DNA of 18,587 nucleotides from Bifidobacterium breve (lineage in GTDB: Bacteria; Actinomycetota; Acidimicrobiia; Acidimicrobiales; Ilumatobacteraceae), in contig CAMBPP010000013.1 of the NCBI GenBank assembly GCA_945869715.1, positions 1 to 18,587 of the forward strand, read 5' to 3'. This document shows positions 1 to 7,183 of the stretch, in pieces. Made by a program: the position numbers and the translations under genes. Each line of letters opens with the position of its first letter. The stretch's first letter is position 1. Under the pieces are notes generated by a model, which made no database searches, was not told the origin of the DNA, and was given only the letters and a program-made list of their open reading frames with translations.

Positions 1-2183
1 AAGAACTTGCACCGCTGCTTGCGGCCTATCGGTCGCGCCATCCAAAAGCATCAATTGCGCTTATCAACAAGGCATACGTCACTGCGCGAGGTGCGCACCA
101 GCATCAGCTGCGGGGAAGTGGCGAGTCGTACATTAACCACCCAATTGCGGTCGCAAAAATTGTTGCCGACATTGGGCTCGACGACATTTCGCTTGCAGCT
201 GCGCTGTTGCACGACGCTGTTGAAGACACAGAAATTACCTTAGAAGAAGTAGAACGTGATTTTGGTAGAGAAGTCGCAAGTATTGTGGATGGCGTTACCA
301 AACTAGAACGTTTGCAGTTCGACTCGAAGGAAGCCCAACAAGCCGCAACGATGCGCAAAATGTTGGTTGCTATGGCGCGCGACATTCGCGTGTTGGTCAT
401 CAAGCTCGCCGACCGGTTGCACAACATGAGAACCCTTGCAGGAATGTCGGTAGAAAAACAACAGCGCATTGCACATGAAACGCTCGATATTTACGCTCCG
501 CTTGCTCATCGCTTAGGTATGCAAGAAATGAAGCAGCAATTGGAAGATCTGTCATTTGCGGCCATCTACCCCAAGCGATTTGCAGAGTTAGACCATCTTG
601 TAGGTACACGTACTCCAGAAAGGGAGGTGTACCTAGCCAAGGTAGTCGGAGACGTACAAATCAAACTTTCTGAATTGGGTATTAAAGCAGAAGTCACTGG
701 TCGCGGTAAGCACCTGTGGAGTATTTACGAAAAGATGGTGCAGAAGAGTCGTGAATTCGACGAGATTTTCGATCTTGTCGCAGTGCGCATCATCGTAGAT
801 TCTGTTAAAGATTGTTACGGGGCTTTGGGTTGTATTCACGGGCGTTGGAAACCAGTGGTAGGTCGTTTCAAAGACTACATTGCAATGCCTAAATTCAACT
901 TGTATCAGTCTTTGCACACCACGGTCATTGGCCCAGAAGGCAAGCCGTTAGAGGTGCAAATTCGTACTCGCGAAATGCACAATCGTGCTGAGTGGGGCGT
1001 TGCGGCACACTATGCCTACAAAGATGGCACGGCTCCTGGCGATATTGACTGGCTGAACCGCATTATTGACTGGCAGGCCGATGTCGCAGACCCTACTCAC
1101 TTCATGGAAGGCCTAAAAGAAGACCTCGTTCAAGATGAATTGTTTGTTTTCACGCCGAAGGGCAAAGTAATTCCCTTACCTCTGCACTCTTCGCCGATCG
1201 ATTTTGCTTATGCAGTGCATACCGAAGTGGGTCATGCTTGCGTTGGGGCCAAGGTAAATGGCCGGCTTGTCACGTTAAATTATGAACTGCACTCGGGCGA
1301 TACATGTGAAATATTTACCGCAAAGTCTGATGATGCTGGGCCGTCGCGCGACTGGTTGAACTTTGTCGCTAGCCCCCGTGCAAGAAACAAAATTCGGCAG
1401 TGGTTCTCGCGTGAACGCCGTGATGAAATGATTGAGGCGGGTAGGGAAGACTTCATGTCGGAATTACGCCGAGAAGGACTTCCAGTACACAGCATTTTGA
1501 ACTCCGATGCTCTGATGGCAGAAGTCAACGATGGTGGCCACGTCGACATGGATTCTCTCTTTGCTGCAATTGGCGAGCACCATGTGAGCGCACGAGGTTT
1601 GGCTCAGCGAATTGCCCGTGTGATGGAGCTGGGTACCGACGGCGAAATTCTTGCCTCCGACCTGCGCATCGATCGTCCACGACGGCTCACGCTGGAAGGT
1701 CCGGCCATACATGTCGACGGCCTCGACGACGTGCTCGTGCGACTGTCAACATGTTGTACCCCTGTTCCTGGTGATGAAATTATGGGGTTCATCACCAAGG
1801 GTCGCGGCGTCAGTGTGCACCGCATCGACTGTGTAAATGCCGGGGCGCTTGTACAAGAGCAGGCAAGTCGTGTGGTGGAGGTGGAATGGTCCGACAACCA
1901 GCGTGGTTCCACGTTTAGGGCAAGTGTTGAAGTGGTCGCACTCGACAGATCGCGCCTCTTGCGAGATGTGGCGAATGCCCTTTCTGATCATCATGTGAAT
2001 ATCGTCGCGTGTACTACTCAAACAGGCCTAGATCGTGTTGCAAAAATGCGTTTTGAGTTCGAACTGGCTGACCCCAACCATCTCGATGCGGTGCTACGCA
2101 CCATCAAGAACATCGATGGGGTATATGACTCATATCGGGTTCTGCCGGGAAATACCACGGGTTCGACCGACTCCGACGAGTAA
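1..2183 (+). CDS. rel: Bifunctional (p)ppGpp synthetase/hydrolase Rel (5' end cut by window edge)
   Basis: This is the stringent-response enzyme that makes (p)ppGpp from ATP and GDP/GTP and also hydrolyses it. The open frame runs in from the left edge (first full codon at base 3), so only a short N-terminal part is missing; 727 residues are visible. Visible domains in order: HD hydrolase with YINHP, HDAVEDT (bases 210-230) and LADRLHNMR; synthetase with GRGKHLWSIYEKM, GRFKDYIA and EVQIRT (visible residues about 235-320); TGS (about 379-441, starting DELFVFTPKG); a conserved-cysteine region with STCCTPVPGDE (about 581-613); and a C-terminal ACT domain (about 638-716). Both catalytic halves look intact. 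The RFKD motif is the form found in bifunctional Rel/SpoT enzymes rather than the EXDD form of monofunctional RelA. The stop is TAA, and hisS starts 10 bases later, so they are probably cotranscribed. Confidence 0.97.
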   Translation, partial: ELAPLLAAYRSRHPKASIALINKAYVTARGAHQHQLRGSGESYINHPIAVAKIVADIGLDDISLAAALLHDAVEDTEITLEEVERDFGREVASIVDGVTKLERLQFDSKEAQQAATMRKMLVAMARDIRVLVIKLADRLHNMRTLAGMSVEKQQRIAHETLDIYAPLAHRLGMQEMKQQLEDLSFAAIYPKRFAELDHLVGTRTPEREVYLAKVVGDVQIKLSELGIKAEVTGRGKHLWSIYEKMVQKSREFDEIFDLVAVRIIVDSVKDCYGALGCIHGRWKPVVGRFKDYIAMPKFNLYQSLHTTVIGPEGKPLEVQIRTREMHNRAEWGVAAHYAYKDGTAPGDIDWLNRIIDWQADVADPTHFMEGLKEDLVQDELFVFTPKGKVIPLPLHSSPIDFAYAVHTEVGHACVGAKVNGRLVTLNYELHSGDTCEIFTAKSDDAGPSRDWLNFVASPRARNKIRQWFSRERRDEMIEAGREDFMSELRREGLPVHSILNSDALMAEVNDGGHVDMDSLFAAIGEHHVSARGLAQRIARVMELGTDGEILASDLRIDRPRRLTLEGPAIHVDGLDDVLVRLSTCCTPVPGDEIMGFITKGRGVSVHRIDCVNAGALVQEQASRVVEVEWSDNQRGSTFRASVEVVALDRSRLLRDVANALSDHHVNIVACTTQTGLDRVAKMRFEFELADPNHLDAVLRTIKNIDGVYDSYRVLPGNTTGSTDSDE

Positions 2184-2192
2184 CCTCTTGTC

Positions 2193-3455
2193 GTGCCATC
2201 GTTTCAAACAACTCCCGGGACTCGCGATATTTTGCCTCCCGATGCGGCACGTTGGCGCAGCTTTGTAGAGAAATTTGCATCAGTAGTTTCTTTGGCGGGT
2301 TTCCAGCACATTGTCGTGCCGATGTTCGAAGATCTAGGAGTCTTTCAACGGCTTGGCGATGCAACTGACGTTGTTACCAAAGAAATGTACGACTTTGTCG
2401 ATAAGGGTGGTCGTCACGTTGCATTGCGACCAGAACAAACTGCTGGAGTATGTCGTTCATTTGCCCAGCACCGACCAACGGCTCCCTGGAAGGTCTGGTA
2501 TGGGGGCCCCAACTTTCGCTACGAACGTGCTCAGCATGGGCGCTATCGGCAATTTGACCAAGTAGGTGTTGAAGCCCTGGGGAGCGATGACCCGCTACTC
2601 GATGTGGAAGTTATTGCGTTGGCTGTCGAGTTTTTTCACGATCTTGGTTTACGCAACGTTGTTTTGAACATTAATTCTCTCGGCGATTCAGGTGATCGCT
2701 CACGGTACGTCGATGCTCTTGCACAGTACTTCGAGGGTCATATCGAGAAATTGAGTCCTGAAAGTGTGGCAACGCTTCAACGAAACCCACTACGGGTCCT
2801 CGACTCCAAGCGTGAGAATGAACAAAGTGTCGTATCGCAGGCTCCTTCAATAAGTACTTTCCTCAGCGGTGAAGCTGCATCACATTTTGCCCAAGTAAAA
2901 CAAGGTCTCGACGCCCTCGGCATTGCTTATGTAGTCAACGAGCGCCTGGTGCGCGGGCTCGACTATTACTGTCGTACAACGTTTGAATTTCAATCCACTG
3001 CCTTGGAGTCCGCTCAAACCGCTGTAGGTGGGGGTGGGCGCTACGACGGGTTGGTAGCAGATCTCGGCGGCCCTGCAACTCCTGGTATCGGTTTTGCAAT
3101 TGGGCTCGATCGAACACTTCTGGCATGTGATGCCGAGAATGTTTTTGCTCATCCATCCACACGTGTGGATGTATTCGTTATTGATACCACAGGTGGAATG
3201 CAGGCACTGCAGTTGTGTCAACAATTTCGCAACGTAGGGCTCTCGTCGGAACGTTCATATGGCGCACGGGCAATGAAGGCTCAAATGAAAGCTGCCGACA
3301 AGTCTGGTGCTTCATTTGCCGTCATCATTGGCACCGACGAATTGTCTCAAGGTGTTGCAACAGTGAAGTCAATGGTCAATGGACATCAAGAAGAAATATC
3401 CCTTGAATCTGTCGTAGGGCATGTGGCTGCACAAATAGGAAAGGCAATTTCATGA
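2193..3455 (+). CDS. hisS: Histidine-tRNA ligase (HisRS)
   Basis: It charges tRNA-His with histidine in the cytoplasm and is a class II aminoacyl-tRNA synthetase. The 420-residue length is normal. Visible motifs: PGTRDILPP at residues 8-16, RPEQTAGVCR at 79-88, class II motif 2 FRYERAQHGRYRQF at 108-121, the histidine-specific LVRGLDYY at 252-259, GGGGRYDGL at 279-287 and motif 3 GIGFAIGLDR at 298-307. The remaining C-terminal part corresponds to the anticodon-binding domain. The GTG start is chosen because the family N-terminus (just before PGTRD) begins there. No strong Shine-Dalgarno is visible in the 9-base gap after rel. The stop codon overlaps the aspS start by 4 bases (ATGA), suggesting coupled translation. 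Confidence 0.97.
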   Translation: MPSFQTTPGTRDILPPDAARWRSFVEKFASVVSLAGFQHIVVPMFEDLGVFQRLGDATDVVTKEMYDFVDKGGRHVALRPEQTAGVCRSFAQHRPTAPWKVWYGGPNFRYERAQHGRYRQFDQVGVEALGSDDPLLDVEVIALAVEFFHDLGLRNVVLNINSLGDSGDRSRYVDALAQYFEGHIEKLSPESVATLQRNPLRVLDSKRENEQSVVSQAPSISTFLSGEAASHFAQVKQGLDALGIAYVVNERLVRGLDYYCRTTFEFQSTALESAQTAVGGGGRYDGLVADLGGPATPGIGFAIGLDRTLLACDAENVFAHPSTRVDVFVIDTTGGMQALQLCQQFRNVGLSSERSYGARAMKAQMKAADKSGASFAVIIGTDELSQGVATVKSMVNGHQEEISLESVVGHVAAQIGKAIS

Positions 3456-5218
3456 TTTCACAGTCAACCTCAATGCGCTCACATTTGTGTGGAGAATTGC
3501 GTCCCGAGCACATCGGAACCACAGTGCAAATATGTGGTTGGTTGTCTCGGCGCCGTGAACACGGAGAGCACTTAGCATTTTTTGATATTCGCGACCACTC
3601 CGGAATCGTCCAATGCGTTGTTGACCGCACAGTAGATGTGCGCTCCGAGTATGTTGTGCGCATTACTGGTGTCGTTCGTGAACGACCAGAGGGCACATTG
3701 AATACTCAAATTCCAACGGGAGCCATAGAAATTGGTGATTGCGTAGTTGAGGTTCTTAATGAGTCTGAGCCTCCCCCGTTTCCTATCGACTCACGCGCCG
3801 ACGATGTAGATGAGAATATTCGTTTGCGTTTCCGCTACTTAGACATTCGTCGTGAACGGATGCAAAAAAATATCCGGTTGCGGTCAAAAATCAACTCAGC
3901 CATCCGCGCTGCAATGGAATTGCAAGAGTTCGTAGAGGTAGAAACACCATTCCTGATGCCTTCCACCCCTGAAGGTGCGCGCGAGTTTCTTGTTCCTTCT
4001 CGTAAAGAGCCGGGCTCGTTCTATGCACTGCCGCAGTCACCTCAATTGTGGAAGCAGTTGTTGATGGTGGCCGGAGTCGATAGGTATTTCCAAATTGCAC
4101 GATGCCTGCGCGATGAAGACCTTCGTGCAGACCGTCAGTACGAATTTATGCAATTAGATGCGGAAATGAGTTTTGTTACCCAGCCCGATGTGCTCGCTGC
4201 AATCGGAAAAGCTGTTACCGCTGCTGCCGAAGCTGCAACCGGTGTAGCGGTGCCTCCCATCGAGCAAATCACTTGGCATGAGGCAATGAACAGGTTTGGT
4301 GTCGATAAACCCGATCTTCGTTTTGGTCTCGAGCTGCACGAACTCACCGATATTTTTGCATCGACGGAATTCAAAGCATTTGCAACGGCTGCTTCCATTA
4401 AGGGCATTCGTGTCGATGCTGCTACGTATCCTGAACAGGCTGCATCGGGAAGAGGCAGGCTCGACGCACTCACTGACCGCGCCAAGCAGGTGGGTGCAAA
4501 AGGTTTGGTCTGGTTGCGCGTTGCGGAAGGAAAGACGTTTGAATCTCCTGTAGCAAAGTTTATTTCCGCTGCAGAAAGCGCTGCATTATGTGACCGCTTC
4601 TCCGCTGTACCGGGCGACCTCATACTGATTGTTGCCGACGAATGGGACACCACCTGTGAGGTTCTTGGGCAGTTGCGTAACGATATTGCACGCCCTCCCG
4701 TTCATGAAGGCCCGTATCGCTACGTGTGGGTCGTCGATTTTCCTCTATTTGTCGGAATCGATGCTGTGACCGGTCGTCCGAAACCTGGGCATCATCCGTT
4801 TTGTCATCCACATCCCGATGACTTGCAGTACCTCGATTCCGAGCCGCTGCGTGTACGTGCTTTGGCATATGACCTTGTGTTGAACGGGTGGGAGCTTGGC
4901 TCGGGTTCTATTCGTATTCATGAGCCCGAATTGCAACGGCAAGTATTCAACAAGTTAGGCATTAGCGACGAAGAAGCCGATCGCCGTTTCGGGTTCTTCT
5001 TGCAGCCATTTAAATATGGTGCTCCACCACATGGTGGTTTCGCATTTGGCATCGACCGGCTAACAGCAATTCTTGCGGGCGAAGACAACATTCGTGAGGT
5101 TATTGCATTCCCCAAGACCCAATCGGGTAGTGACCCAATGACCAACGCACCAACTGTTGTTGATGCTGCTCAACTCAATGAACTAGGTATTCGTACATTA
5201 CCTCCGGCAGTGAAGTAG
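3452..5218 (+). CDS. aspS: Aspartate-tRNA ligase, probably the Asp/Asn non-discriminating type
   Basis: It charges tRNA-Asp, and in organisms without AsnRS also tRNA-Asn for later amidation by GatCAB. The protein has 588 residues, the normal bacterial length. The N-terminal OB-fold anticodon domain contains ICGWLSRRREHGE (residues 27-39). Class II motif 2 lies at 217-241 (RCLRDEDLRADRQ, then YEFMQLDAEMSF); a GAD insertion domain occupies the middle; motif 3 is GFAFGIDRLTAILAG near 529-543; and the bacterial-type tail PKTQSGSDPMTNAP follows. His37 in REHGE aligns with Leu30 of the discriminating E. coli enzyme, and His there is linked to relaxed tRNA specificity. Motif 2 reads RQYEFMQ where RQPEFTQ is usual, a mild deviation. 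It overlaps hisS by 4 bases. Confidence 0.97.
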   Translation: MISQSTSMRSHLCGELRPEHIGTTVQICGWLSRRREHGEHLAFFDIRDHSGIVQCVVDRTVDVRSEYVVRITGVVRERPEGTLNTQIPTGAIEIGDCVVEVLNESEPPPFPIDSRADDVDENIRLRFRYLDIRRERMQKNIRLRSKINSAIRAAMELQEFVEVETPFLMPSTPEGAREFLVPSRKEPGSFYALPQSPQLWKQLLMVAGVDRYFQIARCLRDEDLRADRQYEFMQLDAEMSFVTQPDVLAAIGKAVTAAAEAATGVAVPPIEQITWHEAMNRFGVDKPDLRFGLELHELTDIFASTEFKAFATAASIKGIRVDAATYPEQAASGRGRLDALTDRAKQVGAKGLVWLRVAEGKTFESPVAKFISAAESAALCDRFSAVPGDLILIVADEWDTTCEVLGQLRNDIARPPVHEGPYRYVWVVDFPLFVGIDAVTGRPKPGHHPFCHPHPDDLQYLDSEPLRVRALAYDLVLNGWELGSGSIRIHEPELQRQVFNKLGISDEEADRRFGFFLQPFKYGAPPHGGFAFGIDRLTAILAGEDNIREVIAFPKTQSGSDPMTNAPTVVDAAQLNELGIRTLPPAVK

Positions 5219-5219
5219 G

Positions 5220-5294
5220 TCTTGTACGAGCGACAATCTGTTCTCGGCATCTGCTGCAGAGCAACTGCAGCGCCAGGCTCCTCTCGCTGCACGT
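5220..5294 (+). other. rarA: Conserved rarA N-terminal coding extension lacking a canonical start codon
   Basis: In frame with rarA this stretch reads S-C-T-S-D-N-L-F-S-A-S-A-A-E-Q-L-Q-R-Q-A then PLAAR, ahead of the residue encoded by TTG 5295. The part from DNLFS onward matches the usual actinobacterial RarA beginning (LFS..AEQ....APLAxRxRP). The frame is closed upstream by TGA at 5211. The only near-cognate start is CTG at 5238. A TTG at 5222, four bases after the aspS stop, would be ideally placed but is in the wrong frame; removing one base (for example T5225) would join it to give M-T-S-D-N-L-F-S. So either a non-canonical start, a +1 shift, or a one-base insertion error in the sequence is likely. 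Confidence 0.7.
5253..5271 (+). repeat. Small perfect inverted repeat within the rarA 5' region
   Basis: GCTGCAG (5253-5259) and CTGCAGC (5265-5271) are perfect inverted copies separated by AGCAA, giving a possible 7-bp stem with a 5-base loop. It lies inside the conserved rarA N-terminal coding extension, between the candidate starts (5222/5238) and the TTG at 5295. It encodes A-A-E-Q-L-Q, which fits RarA, so it may be a by-product of coding. A role in initiation is possible but unproven. Confidence 0.4.
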
Positions 5295-6494
5295 TTGCGA
5301 CCGCGTAGTCTCGACGAAGTAGTTGGGCAAGAGCATCTTGTTGGTATCGGTAAACCGTTACGAGTGCTTATTGAAAGCGATCAGTTGTCATCGGTTATTT
5401 TGTGGGGGCCTCCCGGCATCGGGAAAACCTCACTTGCAGAAGTAATGGCGGCGCAGTCAAGTGCGTACTTCGTGCGCTTATCTGCTGTCTCGTCTGGTGT
5501 GAAAGATATTCGAGAAACTATTGCTCACGCACAGCATTTACTCGGTGAAAAACAGCGTCGTACAATGGTGTTTATCGATGAGATTCATCGGTTCAGCACC
5601 TCGCAGCAAGACGCACTACTTCCGGCAGTAGAGAGCGGGCTACTCGTCCTTGTTGGCGCTACAACCGAGAATCCATTTTTTGAAGTCAATGCACCGCTAC
5701 GAAGTCGCTCCACTTTGTTTCATCTAGAACCGTTGTCGGCGTCTGAACTATCTGTTTTGGTCGAACGTGGTTGTGCGGCTGAAAACGCACATCTAGATGA
5801 GGTTGCTGGGAAACACCTTCTCGACAGGGCGCAAGGTGATGGTCGTCAAATTCTCACGTCGTTAGAAGTCGCCTGTGCACTGGCGCGCAGCGACGTAAAA
5901 AACATATCGGGCAGTTCGGTCTTTGTTTCATTGGAAAATGTAGAAGCTGCCTTAAGCACCAGTGCACTGCGCTACGGCCGAGACGATCATCACGATGTTA
6001 TTTCGGCCTTCATTAAGAGTATTCGCGGGTCCGCAGTTGATGCGGCAATTCATTGGTTGGCACGGATGTTGGTTGCAGGTGAAGATCCAAGGTTTATTGC
6101 GCGTCGGCTCGTTATTTTGGCGAGCGAAGATATTGGAATGGCCGACCACACTTCTTTGCTGGTTGCTACTGCGTGCGCTCAGGCCGTAGAGCATGTGGGT
6201 ATGCCCGAGGCGCAACTTAATCTGGCGCAGGCAACCATACATTTGGCGTCAGCTCCTAAAAGCAACTCAACGGCAAATGCAATATGGAACGCAATGAGCG
6301 AAGTGCGTAACGGTGGAATTGGAGAGGTGCCACTATTTCTGCGTGATGGTCATTACAAGGGTGCTGAAACCCTGGGGCACGGCACCGGGTACGTTTCGCC
6401 ACATGTTGCAACATCGCACAACCCTGCAGCACAAGCGAATGACTATTTGCCCGAGGCTTTAGATGGTCGTCACTACTACGATGAGAGCTTATGA
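5295..6494 (+). CDS. rarA: Replication-associated AAA+ ATPase RarA (MgsA), start uncertain
   Basis: This is a clamp-loader-like AAA+ ATPase acting at stalled replication forks. From the TTG at 5295 the protein has 399 residues: Walker A GPPGIGKT at 38-45, Walker B FIDEIH at 93-98, sensor 1/arginine-finger region GATTENPFFE to LRSRS at 121-139, and the C-terminal RarA tetramerisation region with DHHDVISAFIKSIRGS, EDPRFIARRLVILASEDIG and GHYKGAETLGHG. The TTG is the first canonical start in frame but almost certainly truncates the protein. The same frame upstream (5232-5294) encodes DNLFSASAAEQLQRQAPLAA, a recognisable RarA N-terminus leading into RLRPRSLDEVVGQ. That extension has no ATG, GTG or TTG, only CTG at 5238 (see the separate entry). 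The stop overlaps the next gene by 4 bases (ATGA). Confidence 0.93.
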   Translation: MRPRSLDEVVGQEHLVGIGKPLRVLIESDQLSSVILWGPPGIGKTSLAEVMAAQSSAYFVRLSAVSSGVKDIRETIAHAQHLLGEKQRRTMVFIDEIHRFSTSQQDALLPAVESGLLVLVGATTENPFFEVNAPLRSRSTLFHLEPLSASELSVLVERGCAAENAHLDEVAGKHLLDRAQGDGRQILTSLEVACALARSDVKNISGSSVFVSLENVEAALSTSALRYGRDDHHDVISAFIKSIRGSAVDAAIHWLARMLVAGEDPRFIARRLVILASEDIGMADHTSLLVATACAQAVEHVGMPEAQLNLAQATIHLASAPKSNSTANAIWNAMSEVRNGGIGEVPLFLRDGHYKGAETLGHGTGYVSPHVATSHNPAAQANDYLPEALDGRHYYDESL

Positions 6495-6919
6495 CGGGTC
6501 GCGATATCGCAGTTATTGTGGGTTTGGTCATGTGCTCTTTGGCGTTTGCTGCGTTGAGCATTGTGCTGCTTCAGGTCTTGTCTGCATTGCGAGAGTTGCG
6601 CACAGATCTCGATCTTTTTGAATCACATGTGTTGCCCCTCATGGCAGACCTGCGAGATGCCACCGACGAAACACGGGAAGTTGTAGATGAGGCTCGCGAA
6701 GATTTGGAGCGCTTCGATAGGGTTCTAGGCTCGGCAGAAGTGGTGAGTACTGCCTTAGCCGATACCTCTCGCGTTGCGCGAACGGTCATTACCTCTCCGC
6801 TCATCAAGACCGTTGCTGTCGTGCGTGGGGTGTCTCGTGGATTACGTAAATTCACCACATCTACTCCAACTCAGGCTCCGCAGCGTAAATCGCGGAGTCA
6901 TAGAAAATCTGCCAGATAG
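6491..6919 (+). CDS. DUF948-type small membrane protein, function unknown
   Basis: The 142-residue protein has one N-terminal hydrophobic segment (about residues 7-30, DIAVIVGLVMCSLAFAALS onward). A long charged, heptad-like region follows (about 31-80; LRELRTDLD, DATDETREVVDEARED), likely a coiled coil. Then comes a short hydrophobic stretch (SPLIKTVAVVRGVSRG) and a very basic Arg/Lys/Ser tail. This matches the DUF948 family, which has no established biochemical role. The start ATG overlaps the rarA stop (ATGA), so it should be translated with rarA. A DUF948 gene followed by another small membrane protein upstream of alaS is a recurrent actinobacterial arrangement. The family assignment rests on architecture and position, not on a database match. 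Confidence 0.8.
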   Translation: MTGRDIAVIVGLVMCSLAFAALSIVLLQVLSALRELRTDLDLFESHVLPLMADLRDATDETREVVDEAREDLERFDRVLGSAEVVSTALADTSRVARTVITSPLIKTVAVVRGVSRGLRKFTTSTPTQAPQRKSRSHRKSAR

Positions 6920-6928
6920 GGTGCAGGC

Positions 6929-7165
6929 ATGCGTCGTTTGGTCTGGTTCTTTGCAGGTTTCGTAGTGGCCCTCATTGGAGGCGGCTATGCAAAAAGGCGA
7001 GTGGTCTCTGCGGCACAAGATCTTGCGCCAACGCGAGTTGCACAACGAGCCAAGGTACGCGCAGGGGAAGTCTCCAGAAGTGTTCGTTCTCGCTTCACCG
7101 ATGCCGTTCACGAAGGACAAAGTGCAATGCGTGAGCGTGAATCAGAACTCCAACCGAAGCCGTAA
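6929..7165 (+). CDS. Small membrane-anchored protein (DUF6167-like position), function unknown
   Basis: This 78-residue protein has an N-terminal transmembrane segment (about residues 4-20, LVWFFAGFVVALIGGGY) followed by KRR and a basic, helical, hydrophilic remainder (AQRAKVRAGEVSRSVRSRF) ending in a Glu-rich tail. A purine-rich GGGTGCAGGC lies just before the ATG, 9 bases after the preceding stop. In other actinobacteria a small protein of this kind (often labelled DUF6167) sits between the DUF948 gene and alaS, so I infer the same family from context. The KRR after the hydrophobic segment suggests an N-out/C-in orientation. The stop codon TAA is the centre of a small palindrome. Confidence 0.72.
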   Translation: MRRLVWFFAGFVVALIGGGYAKRRVVSAAQDLAPTRVAQRAKVRAGEVSRSVRSRFTDAVHEGQSAMRERESELQPKP

Positions 7166-7170
7166 CGGCT
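7158..7170 (+). repeat. 13-base palindrome spanning the stop codon before alaS
   Basis: AGCCGT (7158-7163) and ACGGCT (7165-7170) are perfect inverted copies around a single A; as RNA this gives a 5-bp stem with a UAA loop. It overlaps the stop of the 78-residue gene and abuts the possible alaS promoter -10 element. There is no following T-run, so a classical terminator is unlikely. It could be an operator or have no function. Confidence 0.4.
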
Positions 7171-7175
7171 AAGAT
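7170..7175 (+). promoter_or_regulatory. Possible -10 element of a leaderless alaS promoter
   Basis: TAAGAT fits the actinobacterial -10 pattern TAnnnT and lies 8 bases before the alaS ATG. Transcription would start at or within a few bases of the ATG. No Shine-Dalgarno sequence precedes alaS at proper spacing, consistent with leaderless translation, which is common in actinobacteria. No convincing -35 is visible, and short AT-rich hexamers occur by chance. Confidence 0.35.
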
Positions 7176-7183
7176 TTGGGGCA

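Noticed and set aside
207..2183. Internal TTG start for rel
   Set aside because: It would remove the first part of the HD domain, including YINHP; the frame is open and conserved to the left edge, so the gene is simply cut by the window.
4135..4653. 172-codon open frame on the minus strand opposite aspS
   Set aside because: Composition (Ser/Ala-rich) is what the reverse of aspS codons gives; no domain seen.
7155..7183. Rho-independent terminator before alaS
   Set aside because: The palindrome stem is only 5-6 bp and is not followed by a T-run.
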